DNA of 64,000 bases, taken from Bradyrhizobium iriomotense (lineage in GTDB: Bacteria > Pseudomonadota > Alphaproteobacteria > Rhizobiales > Xanthobacteraceae). This document shows positions 8,607 to 17,406 of the stretch, piece after piece. Every line of letters begins with the position of its first letter. Positions within the stretch are counted from its first letter, which is position 1. A program made the position numbers and the translations under genes. The stretch is taken from assembly GCF_018130765.1 (NCBI RefSeq), contig NZ_JAFCJZ010000002.1, forward strand, positions 493,811-557,810. Reading direction: 5' to 3'. The notes below the pieces were generated by a model. It was not told the origin of the DNA and made no database searches. It saw nothing but the letters and a program-made list of their open reading frames with translations.

Positions 8607-10040
8607 ATGCCGAAACCCCTGGTCAAGTCAGGCGCGGTGATCGACGGCTACACCATCGGCGAATGCGTCCATGCCGGCGGCATGGCGACGCTGTGGACGG
8701 TCACCCATCCCGGTATCGACGTGCCGCTGCTGATGAAGATCCCGCGGGTGTCGGAGGGCGAGGACCCCGCCGCGATCGTTTCCTTCGAGATGGAGATGAT
8801 GATCCTGCCGCGGCTTGCGGGTCCGCACGTGCCCACCTGTTTCGGCACCGGCGATTTCGCGCATCAGGCCTATGTCGTGATCGAGCGCATCTCCGGCACC
8901 ACGCTCTACAAGCGGCTGCCCGACCTGCCGGTGTCGTATGACGAGGCGCGGCAGCTCGTCGCCAAGGTCGCGACCGCGCTCGCCGATCTGCACCGGCAGA
9001 ACGTGATCCATCACGACATCAAGCCGAGCAGCATCATGTTCCGCGAGAGCGGCGAAGCCGTGCTGATCGACTACGGCCTGTCGCATCACGACCATCTGCC
9101 TGATCTCCTGCAGGAGGAATTCCGCCTGCCTTACGGCACCGCGCCCTACATGGCGCCGGAACGGCTGTTAGGAGTGCGCGACGATCCGCGCAGCGACCTG
9201 TTTTCGCTCGGCGTGCTGCTCTATTTCTTCACCACCGGCGAGCGTCCGTTCGGCGAGGGCGAGACGCTGCGCGCGATGCGGCGGAGGCTCTGGCGCGATC
9301 CGCAGCCGCCGCGCAAGCTTCGCGCCGACTATCCGCCCTGGCTGCAGGAGGTGGTGCTGCGGTGTCTGGAGATCGAGCCGGTGTGGCGCTATCCGACCGC
9401 ATCCCAGCTCGCCTTCGATCTCGCCCATCCGGACAAGGTCAAGCTGACGACGCGCTCGGAGCGGCTGAAGCGCGATCCGCTCAGCGTCGCCTGGCGCCGC
9501 CGCTTCAACCAGGGCGTCATGGCGCCGCGCGCGAAATCTGATGTCGCAGCTCAGATCGCATCGAGCCCGATCCTCGCCGTCGCGCTCGACACTGCGGAAG
9601 GCGCGCCGGAGCTGAACGAGGCGCTGCGCGTCACCACCGAGCGCATTCTCGCCACGCTGCCCTCGGCGCGGCTTGCCTGCGTCAACGTGCTGAAGCTCAA
9701 CCGTATCACGATCGACCGGACCCTGGACGAGCAGGGCTCCAACAAGCATGTCGACCGCATGGTTGCGCTCCGGCACTGGGCAACGCCGCTGAAGCTCGAC
9801 GAAAGCCGGCTGACGGTTCACGTGCTGGAGGCCGTCGATCCCGCGGCGGCGCTCTTGGAATTCGCCGAGGTCAACCAGGTCGACCACGTCATCATCGGCG
9901 CGCGGCAGAGCTCGTTTCGCCGCACGCTGCTCGGCAGCGTCTCGGCCAAGGTGGCCTCGGAAGCGGCCTGCACCGTCACCGTGGTGCGGCCGCCGCGAAT
10001 GGCCGCGGCGAAACCAGACGCCGGCGTGGTGTGGGGCTAG
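8607..10040 (+). CDS. Ser/Thr protein kinase-like domain fused to a UspA domain
   Basis: A 477-residue cytosolic protein. Residues 14-270 form a Hanks-type kinase fold: a Gly-rich loop around HAGGMATLW, K44 in LMKIPR, catalytic loop HHDIKP (D137, K139), DYG at 155-157 in place of DFG, APE at 183-185 and DLFSLG at 197-202. The usual Asn of the catalytic loop is Ser142 and the HRD Arg is His136, so activity may be weak or altered. From about 320 to 465 there is a universal-stress-protein domain with VDHVIIGARQSS and a nucleotide-loop-like GSVSAKV. It lies 6 bases after the phosphoesterase gene. Confidence 0.85.
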   Translation: MPKPLVKSGAVIDGYTIGECVHAGGMATLWTVTHPGIDVPLLMKIPRVSEGEDPAAIVSFEMEMMILPRLAGPHVPTCFGTGDFAHQAYVVIERISGTTLYKRLPDLPVSYDEARQLVAKVATALADLHRQNVIHHDIKPSSIMFRESGEAVLIDYGLSHHDHLPDLLQEEFRLPYGTAPYMAPERLLGVRDDPRSDLFSLGVLLYFFTTGERPFGEGETLRAMRRRLWRDPQPPRKLRADYPPWLQEVVLRCLEIEPVWRYPTASQLAFDLAHPDKVKLTTRSERLKRDPLSVAWRRRFNQGVMAPRAKSDVAAQIASSPILAVALDTAEGAPELNEALRVTTERILATLPSARLACVNVLKLNRITIDRTLDEQGSNKHVDRMVALRHWATPLKLDESRLTVHVLEAVDPAAALLEFAEVNQVDHVIIGARQSSFRRTLLGSVSAKVASEAACTVTVVRPPRMAAAKPDAGVVWG

Positions 10041-10051
10041 ACTAGGAAAGA

Positions 10052-10243
10052 TCACGCCGCGTGAGCGGTGTGGGTGACGCGCTTGCGGCGGATGGGCCAG
10101 GAGAATTGCGGCCCCGGCTCGCCGTGGTCCGCGCTGCCGCCAAAGTACTGGATGATCTCGCGGCAGGGCTCGCAATTGAACAGGTTACGCGACGCGGATG
10201 CCTTGGTCATTTCCTTCAGGCAGTTCGGGCAATGCGGTTTCAT
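10052..10243 (-). CDS. Small CxxC protein, possible zinc ribbon
   Basis: A 63-residue protein starting MKPHCPNCLKEMTKA. It has CPNC at residues 5-8 and CEPC at about 24-27, spaced as in zinc-ribbon knuckles, followed by a short basic tail. Such proteins often bind zinc and contact nucleic acid or protein, but no specific family was recognised. It is the last of three short genes on the minus strand between the kinase gene and 10600, and is convergent with the kinase gene. Confidence 0.6.
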   Translation of the reverse strand: MKPHCPNCLKEMTKASASRNLFNCEPCREIIQYFGGSADHGEPGPQFSWPIRRKRVTHTAHAA

Positions 10244-10268
10244 GGCGTCGTTCCGAAAAAGGAGATCT

Positions 10269-10442
10269 TCAGTGGCGGCGCTGAGACGGATGGTCCAGGT
10301 CCGAATTGTCGAACCTGTTATCGTCGACCGGCGCGCCGTCAGGGCGTTCGAACCGACCGAAGAAATAGTCGAGGTTCGGATGCGGGCGCCGCGGAATCCG
10401 GCACCTGCGTTTTGGCTGGCGCTTCACGAGGGCGATCTGCAT
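10269..10442 (-). CDS. Basic small protein, 57 residues
   Basis: The frame starts MQIALVKRQPKRRCRIPRRP and contains NLDYFFGRFERPDG, ending in a polar Asp/His-rich tail. It begins 5 bases after the stop of the small membrane protein at 10448-10588, suggesting coupled translation. The longer frame reaching upstream to 10637 would need to read across the other small gene and is less likely. No family recognised. Confidence 0.5.
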   Translation of the reverse strand: MQIALVKRQPKRRCRIPRRPHPNLDYFFGRFERPDGAPVDDNRFDNSDLDHPSQRRH

Positions 10443-10447
10443 GGGCG

Positions 10448-10588
10448 TCAGGCCCGATAGCGGTCGCGACGGATGTTGCGGGCCGAACGTGCCGGGGCCT
10501 CGACCGGTCCGGCCGATGGGCCGAACACAACGAACGCACAAAAACCAATCCACAACGCCACGCCAGTCCAAACCAGGGTCGTCGTCAT
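10448..10588 (-). CDS. Small single-pass membrane protein, 46 residues
   Basis: ATG at 10588 opens MTTTLVWTGVALWIGFCAF, a clear hydrophobic helix to about residue 24, then a Pro/Ala stretch and a basic tail ending RRDRYRA. This is the normal pattern of a small N-in or N-out membrane peptide. It overlaps a longer spurious frame. The gene at 10269-10442 starts 5 bases after its stop. Function unknown. Confidence 0.5.
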   Translation of the reverse strand: MTTTLVWTGVALWIGFCAFVVFGPSAGPVEAPARSARNIRRDRYRA

Positions 10589-10679
10589 GATGTGCTCCCG
10601 TCAAAAGCCGGCGGGAATCACTTGCAGTGATTTGCACGAATCAGTGAAGCCCGGATGAGTACGGGTCGAAGTTGCAATT

Positions 10680-11279
10680 TTAGGCATTGCGCGCCGCAGG
10701 GCCCGTAAGAACCGCAGCTTTTTTCGGGGGCGACCGCCTTATCCTGCCTGCGCGCGCAGCTTCGAGGATGTCACGGAGGCGCGGAGCGTCGCGAACACAG
10801 CGAAACCCATAGCGGCCGGTGTAGTCGGCATCGGGCGAACGGGGCGATCGCCTTGATGCGAAGTTGAGGTGGCCGGCACCCCCGCCGATGTCGAGGATTT
10901 CGAAGACGGCGTCCATGACCTCGAACGGCGTCTGGCTGACCGTCCGTCGGCCCCAGGCCGTTCGCAGGATCAGCGCGCGGCGATCGGTGATCAGATAGAG
11001 CGTCTGCAGGTCTTGCAGCAGCATCACCAGCGGGGTAGCAACCATCGCACCCCCGAGCATCAGGAGAGGGCGGGTCGCCTGGTCGATCCAATCCGCTCCG
11101 GCGGCGACGACGGTCATTAGCAGCCAGGGACATCCGATCCACCAGAGAAATCGCCACATCATCATGTGGGCGACGCCGTCGGGCTGGCCCTGCCAGATCA
11201 CCTGCTCGCCGTCTTGCAGGGCCTCGGCGCGCAGGCGCCGCAGGCCTGCGGAAAACGGAGTGGCGCGGATTTCGTCCAT
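10680..11279 (-). CDS. Membrane protein with PH-like (YdbT-type) domain
   Basis: A 199-residue protein. A soluble N-terminus with GEQVIWQGQP (about 26-35) is followed by two hydrophobic helices at roughly 45-65 and 70-92. Then comes a segment with YLITDRRALILRT, characteristic of bacterial PH-like domains next to membrane helices. The 'E-x-V-I-W-x-G-x-P' and 'Y-x-I-T-D-R-R' pair is the reason for the call. The ATG at 11279 lies 49 bases after the rpe stop on the same strand, so it may be the second gene of that transcript. Role unknown. Confidence 0.7.
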   Translation of the reverse strand: MDEIRATPFSAGLRRLRAEALQDGEQVIWQGQPDGVAHMMMWRFLWWIGCPWLLMTVVAAGADWIDQATRPLLMLGGAMVATPLVMLLQDLQTLYLITDRRALILRTAWGRRTVSQTPFEVMDAVFEILDIGGGAGHLNFASRRSPRSPDADYTGRYGFRCVRDAPRLRDILEAARAGRIRRSPPKKAAVLTGPAARNA

Positions 11280-11328
11280 TCCTGTTGGTCGCGGCGGCCG
11301 CAAGGCGGGTTCGGGCCGCGAATGGCCG

Positions 11329-12030
11329 TCAGATCGCCTCGCCGCGCGCCCCGAGCGCCGCATTGCGGATCGCGGCAATATTGTTCTTGTAGGCGTCCTG
11401 CGTGCCGCCCCTGAACACGGAGGTGCCGGCGACGAAGGCGTTGGCGCCGGCCGCGGCCAGCGGGCCAGCGACGTCGGGGCCGACGCCGCCGTCGACCTCG
11501 ATGTCGATCGGACGGCCCGCCGTCATCGCGCGGATGTCGCGGATCTTGTTGATCGCGGAGGGGATGAAGGCCTGGCCGCCGAAGCCGGGATTGACCGACA
11601 TCACCAGCACGAGGTCGACGAGGTCGAGGACGTATTCGAGCGCGCTGATGGGCGTGCCCGGGTTGAGCGAGACGCCGGCCTTCTTGCCGAGCGCGCGGAT
11701 GGCCTGGAGCGAGCGGTGCAGATGGGGACCGGCCTCCGCATGCACCGTGATGTGATCGCAGCCGGCCTTCGCGAAGGCCTCGAGATAGGGATCGCAGGGC
11801 GAGATCATCAGATGCGCGTCGAAGATCTTCTTCGAGTGCGGGCGCATCGCCTTGATGACGTCGGGGCCGTACGAGATGTTGGGAACGAAATGCCCGTCCA
11901 TCACGTCGAGATGGATCCAGTCGGCGCCGGCGGCGTCCACCGCGCGCACCTCCTCGCCGAGCCTGGAGAAATCCGAGGCCAGGATCGAGGGCGCGATGGC
12001 CAGAGGGCGGGGGGCGAAGGCTTGGGTCAT
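11329..12030 (-). CDS. rpe: Ribulose-phosphate 3-epimerase
   Basis: A 233-residue TIM-barrel enzyme that interconverts D-ribulose 5-phosphate and D-xylulose 5-phosphate in the pentose phosphate and Calvin pathways. Visible motifs are APSILASDF near the N-terminus, [12 protein letters not shown] with metal-binding His and Asp, [24 protein letters not shown] and the phosphate-binding VDGGV and GTSVF segments. Length and motif order are canonical. It stands alone, not beside cbb genes, so it is presumably the housekeeping copy. Confidence 0.97.
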   Translation of the reverse strand: MTQAFAPRPLAIAPSILASDFSRLGEEVRAVDAAGADWIHLDVMDGHFVPNISYGPDVIKAMRPHSKKIFDAHLMISPCDPYLEAFAKAGCDHITVHAEAGPHLHRSLQAIRALGKKAGVSLNPGTPISALEYVLDLVDLVLVMSVNPGFGGQAFIPSAINKIRDIRAMTAGRPIDIEVDGGVGPDVAGPLAAAGANAFVAGTSVFRGGTQDAYKNNIAAIRNAALGARGEAI

Positions 12031-12285
12031 GGCGCTGTTTCCCGTGGCGGCCGGACGACGAATGGGCCTCGCCTAACATGGGCCTCGGTGGCGGGCAATG
12101 CAGCAGGGGCGCGCTTCCTGTGGGCGGAAATTTCTGCCGTCTGCGGCATGAATTGCCGGTGTTCCCGCGACCTGCACAGCGCGGCGGATGCGGATTTCAT
12201 TGAGCTTTTCGCGCTGGCACGACGCTTGCTGACTTCTCCCCCCAGAACATTGGCTGCGGCATGCCGCATCGGTTGGAGTTGTGCA

Positions 12286-13092
12286 ATGTTGTTCGCCCTT
12301 GGCGCCGTCTCGACTGCGCTCGACGCGATCCAGTCGCTCACGAACTCGAAATCGTCGTCATCGACGCAGAAGACGGGATCCTCGCAGAGCGCGCCGACCA
12401 ATCCGTTCGCGATCGACAGCGGCAGCAACGGCACGAGCAGCAGCGCGACCTCGTCGGTCAATGCCGGCAAATATCCGCAGATCTCGCCGGAGACGATGAA
12501 CGCGTTGTTCGCCGCGCAAAGCCAGTCCTCGGACGGCGCCGGCAGCGCGACCACCTCGACCTCGTCCAGCTCTACGTCCTCGACCTCGTCGGGCCGCGAT
12601 GCCGCGCTCAAGCACCTGTTCTCGCAGATCGATGCCGACGGCGACGGCAGCATCACCCAGTCGGAATTCGAGGACGCGCTCGGGGCCGGCGGCACCAACC
12701 TGGCGCAGGCCGACGACGTGTTCTCCAAGACGGATTCGAATTCGGACGGCAGCGTCAGCCTGGACGAGATGTCGAAAGCGCTGAAGAGCGGTCACCGCGG
12801 CCACCACGCCGATGGCGCGAGCGGCGCGGGCGATGCCTCCGGCAGCGGCTCGGATTCCTCGTCGTCATCAAGCGGCGGATCGACCTCAACCACGACGACC
12901 AATGGCGACGGCTCGACCACCACCACCGTCACCTATGCCGACGGCTTCAAGATGTCGACAACGGTGCCGGGCGCTTCCAGGTCCTCCGCCAATTCGGCTT
13001 ACGATCTGTTCGCGCAGTTGATGCAGCGGCAAGGCGGACAGGGCCAAGGCGCCTCAGCGACTGCCGGCTCGTCCATGTCGATGAGCGTGTGA
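12286..13092 (+). CDS. Low-complexity EF-hand protein
   Basis: A 268-residue protein very rich in Ser, Thr, Gly and Asp. Two calcium-binding EF-hand loops are visible: DADGDGSITQSE (about 118-129) and the neighbouring TDSNSDGSVSLDE. Long Ser/Thr stretches flank them, and a Thr-rich segment (STTTTNGDGSTTTTVTY) precedes a C-terminal part ending in a Gln/Gly-rich tail. There is a short hydrophobic N-terminus (MLFALGAVSTAL) but no clear cleavable signal. ATG 12286 was chosen because the long upstream frame runs antisense through rpe. Possibly secreted or surface-associated; function unknown. Confidence 0.8.
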   Translation: MLFALGAVSTALDAIQSLTNSKSSSSTQKTGSSQSAPTNPFAIDSGSNGTSSSATSSVNAGKYPQISPETMNALFAAQSQSSDGAGSATTSTSSSSTSSTSSGRDAALKHLFSQIDADGDGSITQSEFEDALGAGGTNLAQADDVFSKTDSNSDGSVSLDEMSKALKSGHRGHHADGASGAGDASGSGSDSSSSSSGGSTSTTTTNGDGSTTTTVTYADGFKMSTTVPGASRSSANSAYDLFAQLMQRQGGQGQGASATAGSSMSMSV

Positions 13093-13121
13093 GCTAAGAG
13101 CGATCTCTCGGCAAATTACGC

Positions 13122-13291
13122 TGTCATGCCCCGCGACCCGGCTACGCCAAGGCTTCGCCGAGGCTGAGGTCCAGGGTCGCCGAAGCTTTAGCGTAGGCGG
13201 CAAGCGGGGTATCCAGTACGCCGCGGCCTTCCGGTTCAATCACAACCGTCTCTGGAATACTGGATCGCCCGGTCTTCGCCGGGCGATGACA
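13122..13291. repeat. Intergenic palindromic repeat (family E)
   Basis: The unit opens TGTCATGCCCCGCGACCCG and closes CGCCGGGCGATGACA, with inner inverted segments (GGTATCCAGTACGC and GAATACTGGATCGCCC). Nested in its left arm is another inverted pair, GCTACGCC and GCGTAGGC. It lies between the EF-hand gene and the P1 peptidase, where a bidirectional hairpin could end both convergent transcripts. Single copy here. Confidence 0.65.
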
Positions 13292-13305
13292 CCTGATGTG
13301 AGGCG

Positions 13306-14301
13306 CTAGCCGAACCGATCCCTCCACGCCGGCTGCGCGCCGGGGAACGGCAATGCCGTCGCGCTGTAGACGCCGCGGGCGATCGCGCGCGCGACCACAT
13401 TGGCTGCGACCGTGCCGAGCTCGGTGAGGCCGGCCAGCGGCTCGATCGGCTTCTCGCCGGTCGCAGCCGCAAACAGCACGTCGCCGTCGGTCGGTGCATG
13501 CACCGGATAGATCGCGCGGGCAAAGCCGGTGTGTGCGATCATCGCCAGCCGCTTGGCCTGGGGTTTGGTCAGCGCTGCGTCGGTGACGACGGCGCCGATG
13601 GTGGTGTTTTCGCGCGCGGTCGCCGCGGGACCGCCCTTGATGCGCATGCGCAGCATGTCTTCGGTGAACCTGTCGGGCAGGCCGCGTCCGCCGAATTCGC
13701 CGCCCACCTCGAACGGCGCCGCCCAGAACCACGGCCCGTCGCCGACGGTGACGGTGCCGACTGCGTTGACGGCGACGATCGCTGCGACCTTCACGCCGTC
13801 AGGCGTCACCGCCGAGGCCGAGCCGAGCCCGCCCTTGAACGTCGCCGTGGTGGCACCGAAGCCCGCGCCGACGCTGCCGAACGTGAAGTCCGTGCCGGCC
13901 GCGGCAGCCGCGGCGTAGCCGAGGTCGCGATAGGGCGAGAAGCGTCCCCAGGCCTTGTCGCCGCCATTGAGGAGGTCGAACAGGATCGCGCCCGGCACGA
14001 TCGGGATCAGCGCTTCGCGAACCCGGTGCCCGCGGCCCTGCTCGGCGAGCCAGGCCTGCACGCCGCCGCCGGTATCGAGGCCGAAGGCGGAGCCGCCCGA
14101 CAGCGCGATCGCGTCGACGCGCTCGACGGTGTTGGCGAGATCGAGCAGTGCGTCCTCGCGCGTGCCGGGGCCGCCGCCGCGGACGTCGATCGCCGCGACC
14201 GCGGGCTGGTCGAAAATGATCGCGGTCGTGCCGGAGGCGACTTTGGCGTCTTCGGCATGGCCGACGCGGACGCCGGCGATGTCGGTGAGAAGGTTTTTCA
14301 A
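13306..14301 (-). CDS. P1-family peptidase (DmpA/NylC-like N-terminal nucleophile hydrolase)
   Basis: A 331-residue protein of the DmpA-type, self-cleaving Ntn hydrolases, which act as L-aminopeptidases/D-esterases or amide hydrolases. It begins MKNLLTDIAGVRVGHAED, the normal start of the family, followed by TTAIIF, DVRGGGPGTRE and LSGGSAFGLDTGGGVQAWL. The nucleophile Ser/Thr after autocleavage is expected near NTTIGAVVTDA. The TTG start at 14301 was preferred because GGAG lies 7 bases upstream; GTG at 14310 and TTG at 14358 are alternatives, the last overlapping the kinase stop by 4 bases. The substrate is unknown. Confidence 0.88.
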   Translation of the reverse strand: MKNLLTDIAGVRVGHAEDAKVASGTTAIIFDQPAVAAIDVRGGGPGTREDALLDLANTVERVDAIALSGGSAFGLDTGGGVQAWLAEQGRGHRVREALIPIVPGAILFDLLNGGDKAWGRFSPYRDLGYAAAAAAGTDFTFGSVGAGFGATTATFKGGLGSASAVTPDGVKVAAIVAVNAVGTVTVGDGPWFWAAPFEVGGEFGGRGLPDRFTEDMLRMRIKGGPAATARENTTIGAVVTDAALTKPQAKRLAMIAHTGFARAIYPVHAPTDGDVLFAAATGEKPIEPLAGLTELGTVAANVVARAIARGVYSATALPFPGAQPAWRDRFG

Positions 14302-14354
14302 AGGCGGCACTCCATGCGCTGCTGGTGCAGCGATAGCGCAGGGATGCCGCCGGC

Positions 14355-17180
14355 TCAACTGGCGAGCGCGGTCCTGAGCATCTTGGCAAGCTCGGACTTG
14401 CGGTAGGGCTTGGCCAGCAGCAGCACGCCGGAATCGAGCCTGCCGTGATGGACGATGGCATTCTCGGTGTAGCCCGAGGTGAACAGCGTCTTCAGGTCGG
14501 GGCGGCGGCGGGCTGCTTCGTCGGCGAGCTGGCGGCCGTTCATGGAGCCCGGCATGATGATGTCGGTGAAGAGCAGGTCGATGTTCTTGTCGGCGTCGAT
14601 GATGGTGAGGGCTTCGGCCGCGTTGGCGGCCTCGAGCGCGGCATAGCCGAGGCTCTTGACCTGAGTCACCACATATTGCCGCACCAGGGCATCGTCCTCG
14701 ACGATCAGGATCTTCTCGTCGCCGCCGGTGATGGGGACATTCTGGAGCGCCTCAAACTCGGTCTCCTGCACGCCGGTCGAGCGCGGCAGGTAGATCTTCA
14801 CGCTCGTGCCGTGGCCTTCCTCGCTGTAGATCTTGATGTGTCCGCCGGACTGCTTGACGAAGCCGAACACCATGCTGAGCCCGAGGCCGGTGCCCTTGCC
14901 GACCTCCTTGGTCGTGAAGAACGGGTCGAACACCCGATCGATCAGATCGGCCGGGATGCCGCTGCCGGTGTCGCTGACTGCGATCATCACGTAATTGCCG
15001 GCGGTGACGTCGGGATTCATGCTGGCATAGCCGTCGTCGAGGAAGACGTTGCGGGTCTCCAGCACCAGGGTGCCGCCATCGGGCATGGCATCGCGCGCGT
15101 TCAGCGCCAGATTGAGGATCGCGGTGGAGAGCTGGCCCGGGTCGACCAGCGTCGGCCAGGCGTCCTCGGTGAGCTGCGGCATGATGGTGATCTGCTCGCC
15201 CAGCGTCGGATGCAAGAGCTTGGCGGCCTCGAGCGCCAGCGCATTGACGTCGATCTCGCGCGGCTGGAGCGGCTGCTTGCGGGCGAAGGCAAGCAGATGC
15301 TTGGTCAGTTGCGCGCCGCGCTCGGCGGCATCGTCGATCAGCTTGGTGATGGCGGCAAGCTCGGGGCGGTCGGCGACGGCATCCGCCAGGATGCCGATCG
15401 TGCCGGTGATGACGGTCAGCACGTTGTTGAAATCGTGGGCGACGCCGCCGGTGAGCTGGCCGATGGAGTCCATCTTCTGGACCTGCCTGAGCTGGGCCTC
15501 GGCAGCCTGCTTCTCGGTGAGGTCGCGGCCGATGAAGAAATGGCGTTTCACGGGGGCGGACCAGGTGCCCATCCAGTTCAGCGTGACCTCGTGACCGTCG
15601 TGATGGTAGTAGCGCGCCTCGAAGCTGCGCTTGACCGCGCCACGCCGCGCCGCGCGCATCTCGCCGCGCGTCTTCTCGAGGTCGTCGGGGTGGATGAACT
15701 CGATCGCGCTGTGCCCGACCATGTCCTCCGGGCTGAAGCCCAGGATGTCCTTCACGCTGGGACTGACCTGGATGAAATTGCCAAAACCGTCGGTGACCAG
15801 GATCAGGTCCTGCGAGGTCTCGAAGATGCGCTGGCGCTCCTCGATCTCCCGATTGAGAGCCATCTCGGCCCGCTTCCGCTCCGTCACGTCGCGGGCCACC
15901 TTGGAGGCGCCGATGATCTTGCCGTCGGTCGAGCGCAGCGGGACCTGGCTCAGCACCACGTCGATCGGTTGACCGTTCTTGTGCAGCCGCACCGCCTCCT
16001 GCTGGTCGATGACCTCGCCATTGCGGGTGCGCGCCAGGTTCTCGGCGACGTCCTCGCGCTGGTCGTCCGGCATGATGATGTCGATGGAACGGCCGACCGC
16101 CTCGTTGGCGGAGTAGCCGAAGACGCGCTCGGCCGCGTTGTTCCAGGTCGTGATCGTGCCGTCGAGCGACTTGGTGATGATGGCGTCGTTGGAGGATTCG
16201 ACGACGGCGGTGAACAGCCGCTCGCGCTCGGCGTGATAGTCGCGCTCGGCGTCCGAGCGGCGTTTCAATACGCCGACCATGCCCGCGGTCTGGGCCTGAA
16301 GGCGGACGTTCTCGACCAGGAGCACCGCGAGCACGAAGGTCGCCGAGCAGAGGCCGTAGAGGCGGCCGGCGTAGAAGCCGAGATCGAAGCGCGCGACGTT
16401 TACGATCGCCGAGAGCGCGATGTCGAACAGCCAGGCGCACATCACGACCATGAGCCAGATGTCGATCACGGAATGTGGCTTGCGAAACCACAGCGAGACG
16501 AGTGCGGCAAAGCTCAGCGACCACACGAAGGACACGACGCCGATCATGGTCGGCGTGTAGCGGCCGTCGCGCAGCAGGACCGGGAGCAGGTCGTGCTGGG
16601 CGGTGACGATCCAGGTGAAGGCGGCGATGGCGGCGATGACGCCGAACACGATGGCGCAGATCGCCCCGGTCGTCGTGCCGCGAATCCTGGCGCCGCCGTC
16701 GGCCTCCTTCAACCAGGCATAGCCCAGCACGCAGAGCGGGAAGCCGCCGTGCCAGATCATGTAGAGCCAGACCGTGGTCTGCCGGCCCGCTCCGAAAAGC
16801 CCGGTCGCCGCGAACAGGCCGGGGAAGGTGAGGGCATGGACCAGCGCGGCGGCGGCGGTGAACAGATAGCCGGTGGCGAGCCACAGCAGCGCGCGGGTCC
16901 GCAAGACCGAAAACTGCGACAGCAGCAGCACCGCGGTGATGATGTCGCTGACGGCGAGGGCGGACTGATAGCTCGCAACAAAGGCGGGGACGGGCAGGAG
17001 CGGGATACCTGCGAAGGGGACGGCCAGCGCGAACAGGATCGCGGACACGCCGACGATCACCAATGCGGCGGTGCGGTCGGTCGAGGTGGCCGGGAGGGTC
17101 GAAAGGAATGTGCTTCGGTCGATCGTTGCGGGCACGTCCACCTCTCGCAGACCGGTCTTGGCGATCGTCATCGACGTCAT
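14355..17180 (-). CDS. Membrane-anchored hybrid PAS sensor histidine kinase (MASE4-like)
   Basis: A 941-residue inner-membrane protein. An N-terminal block of about eight helices (roughly 35-295) resembles the MASE4 sensory module. Two PAS domains follow (about 325-440 and 455-565), the first with SNDAIITKSLDGTITTWN. The phosphoacceptor region contains GGVAHDFNNVL with the phosphorylated His, and the ATPase has NLALNARDAM, VSDTGSGIP and GKGTGLGLSMVFGF. A C-terminal receiver has IVEDDALVRQY and the phosphoacceptor Asp in LLFTDIIMPG. It should pass phosphate on to another protein. The lone receiver gene lies divergently at 17407. The stimulus is unknown. Confidence 0.92.
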   Translation of the reverse strand: MTSMTIAKTGLREVDVPATIDRSTFLSTLPATSTDRTAALVIVGVSAILFALAVPFAGIPLLPVPAFVASYQSALAVSDIITAVLLLSQFSVLRTRALLWLATGYLFTAAAALVHALTFPGLFAATGLFGAGRQTTVWLYMIWHGGFPLCVLGYAWLKEADGGARIRGTTTGAICAIVFGVIAAIAAFTWIVTAQHDLLPVLLRDGRYTPTMIGVVSFVWSLSFAALVSLWFRKPHSVIDIWLMVVMCAWLFDIALSAIVNVARFDLGFYAGRLYGLCSATFVLAVLLVENVRLQAQTAGMVGVLKRRSDAERDYHAERERLFTAVVESSNDAIITKSLDGTITTWNNAAERVFGYSANEAVGRSIDIIMPDDQREDVAENLARTRNGEVIDQQEAVRLHKNGQPIDVVLSQVPLRSTDGKIIGASKVARDVTERKRAEMALNREIEERQRIFETSQDLILVTDGFGNFIQVSPSVKDILGFSPEDMVGHSAIEFIHPDDLEKTRGEMRAARRGAVKRSFEARYYHHDGHEVTLNWMGTWSAPVKRHFFIGRDLTEKQAAEAQLRQVQKMDSIGQLTGGVAHDFNNVLTVITGTIGILADAVADRPELAAITKLIDDAAERGAQLTKHLLAFARKQPLQPREIDVNALALEAAKLLHPTLGEQITIMPQLTEDAWPTLVDPGQLSTAILNLALNARDAMPDGGTLVLETRNVFLDDGYASMNPDVTAGNYVMIAVSDTGSGIPADLIDRVFDPFFTTKEVGKGTGLGLSMVFGFVKQSGGHIKIYSEEGHGTSVKIYLPRSTGVQETEFEALQNVPITGGDEKILIVEDDALVRQYVVTQVKSLGYAALEAANAAEALTIIDADKNIDLLFTDIIMPGSMNGRQLADEAARRRPDLKTLFTSGYTENAIVHHGRLDSGVLLLAKPYRKSELAKMLRTALAS

Positions 17181-17406
17181 TCGGATTGCCGTGGGCCAGC
17201 TCTATGGTAGCGGGTTATAGGCTTGTATCCTGTACCGTTGCCGTGCGACTCAACCGAAGGTTACAGATTACTTAATTTTGGTGGGAACTTGGAATAGGGG
17301 GCGGGTAAGATGCGCTTTACTGGGCGGTGCCATAATGCCCTTCCGCCGTGTTGGGTTCCAGGTTTGGATCATTCGATTTGATCTCAATATCCCGGAGTTG
17401 TTCCCT

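Noticed and set aside
10269..10637. 122-codon frame on the minus strand
   Set aside because: Two shorter frames (10448-10588 and 10269-10442) with normal features explain the same DNA better.
11164..12285. Long N-terminal extension of the EF-hand protein
   Set aside because: It would cross rpe on the opposite strand; the ATG at 12286 gives a sensible protein.
14445..17210. 921-codon frame on the plus strand
   Set aside because: It is antisense to the hybrid kinase, which has all expected domains; the frame has no domain and biased composition.
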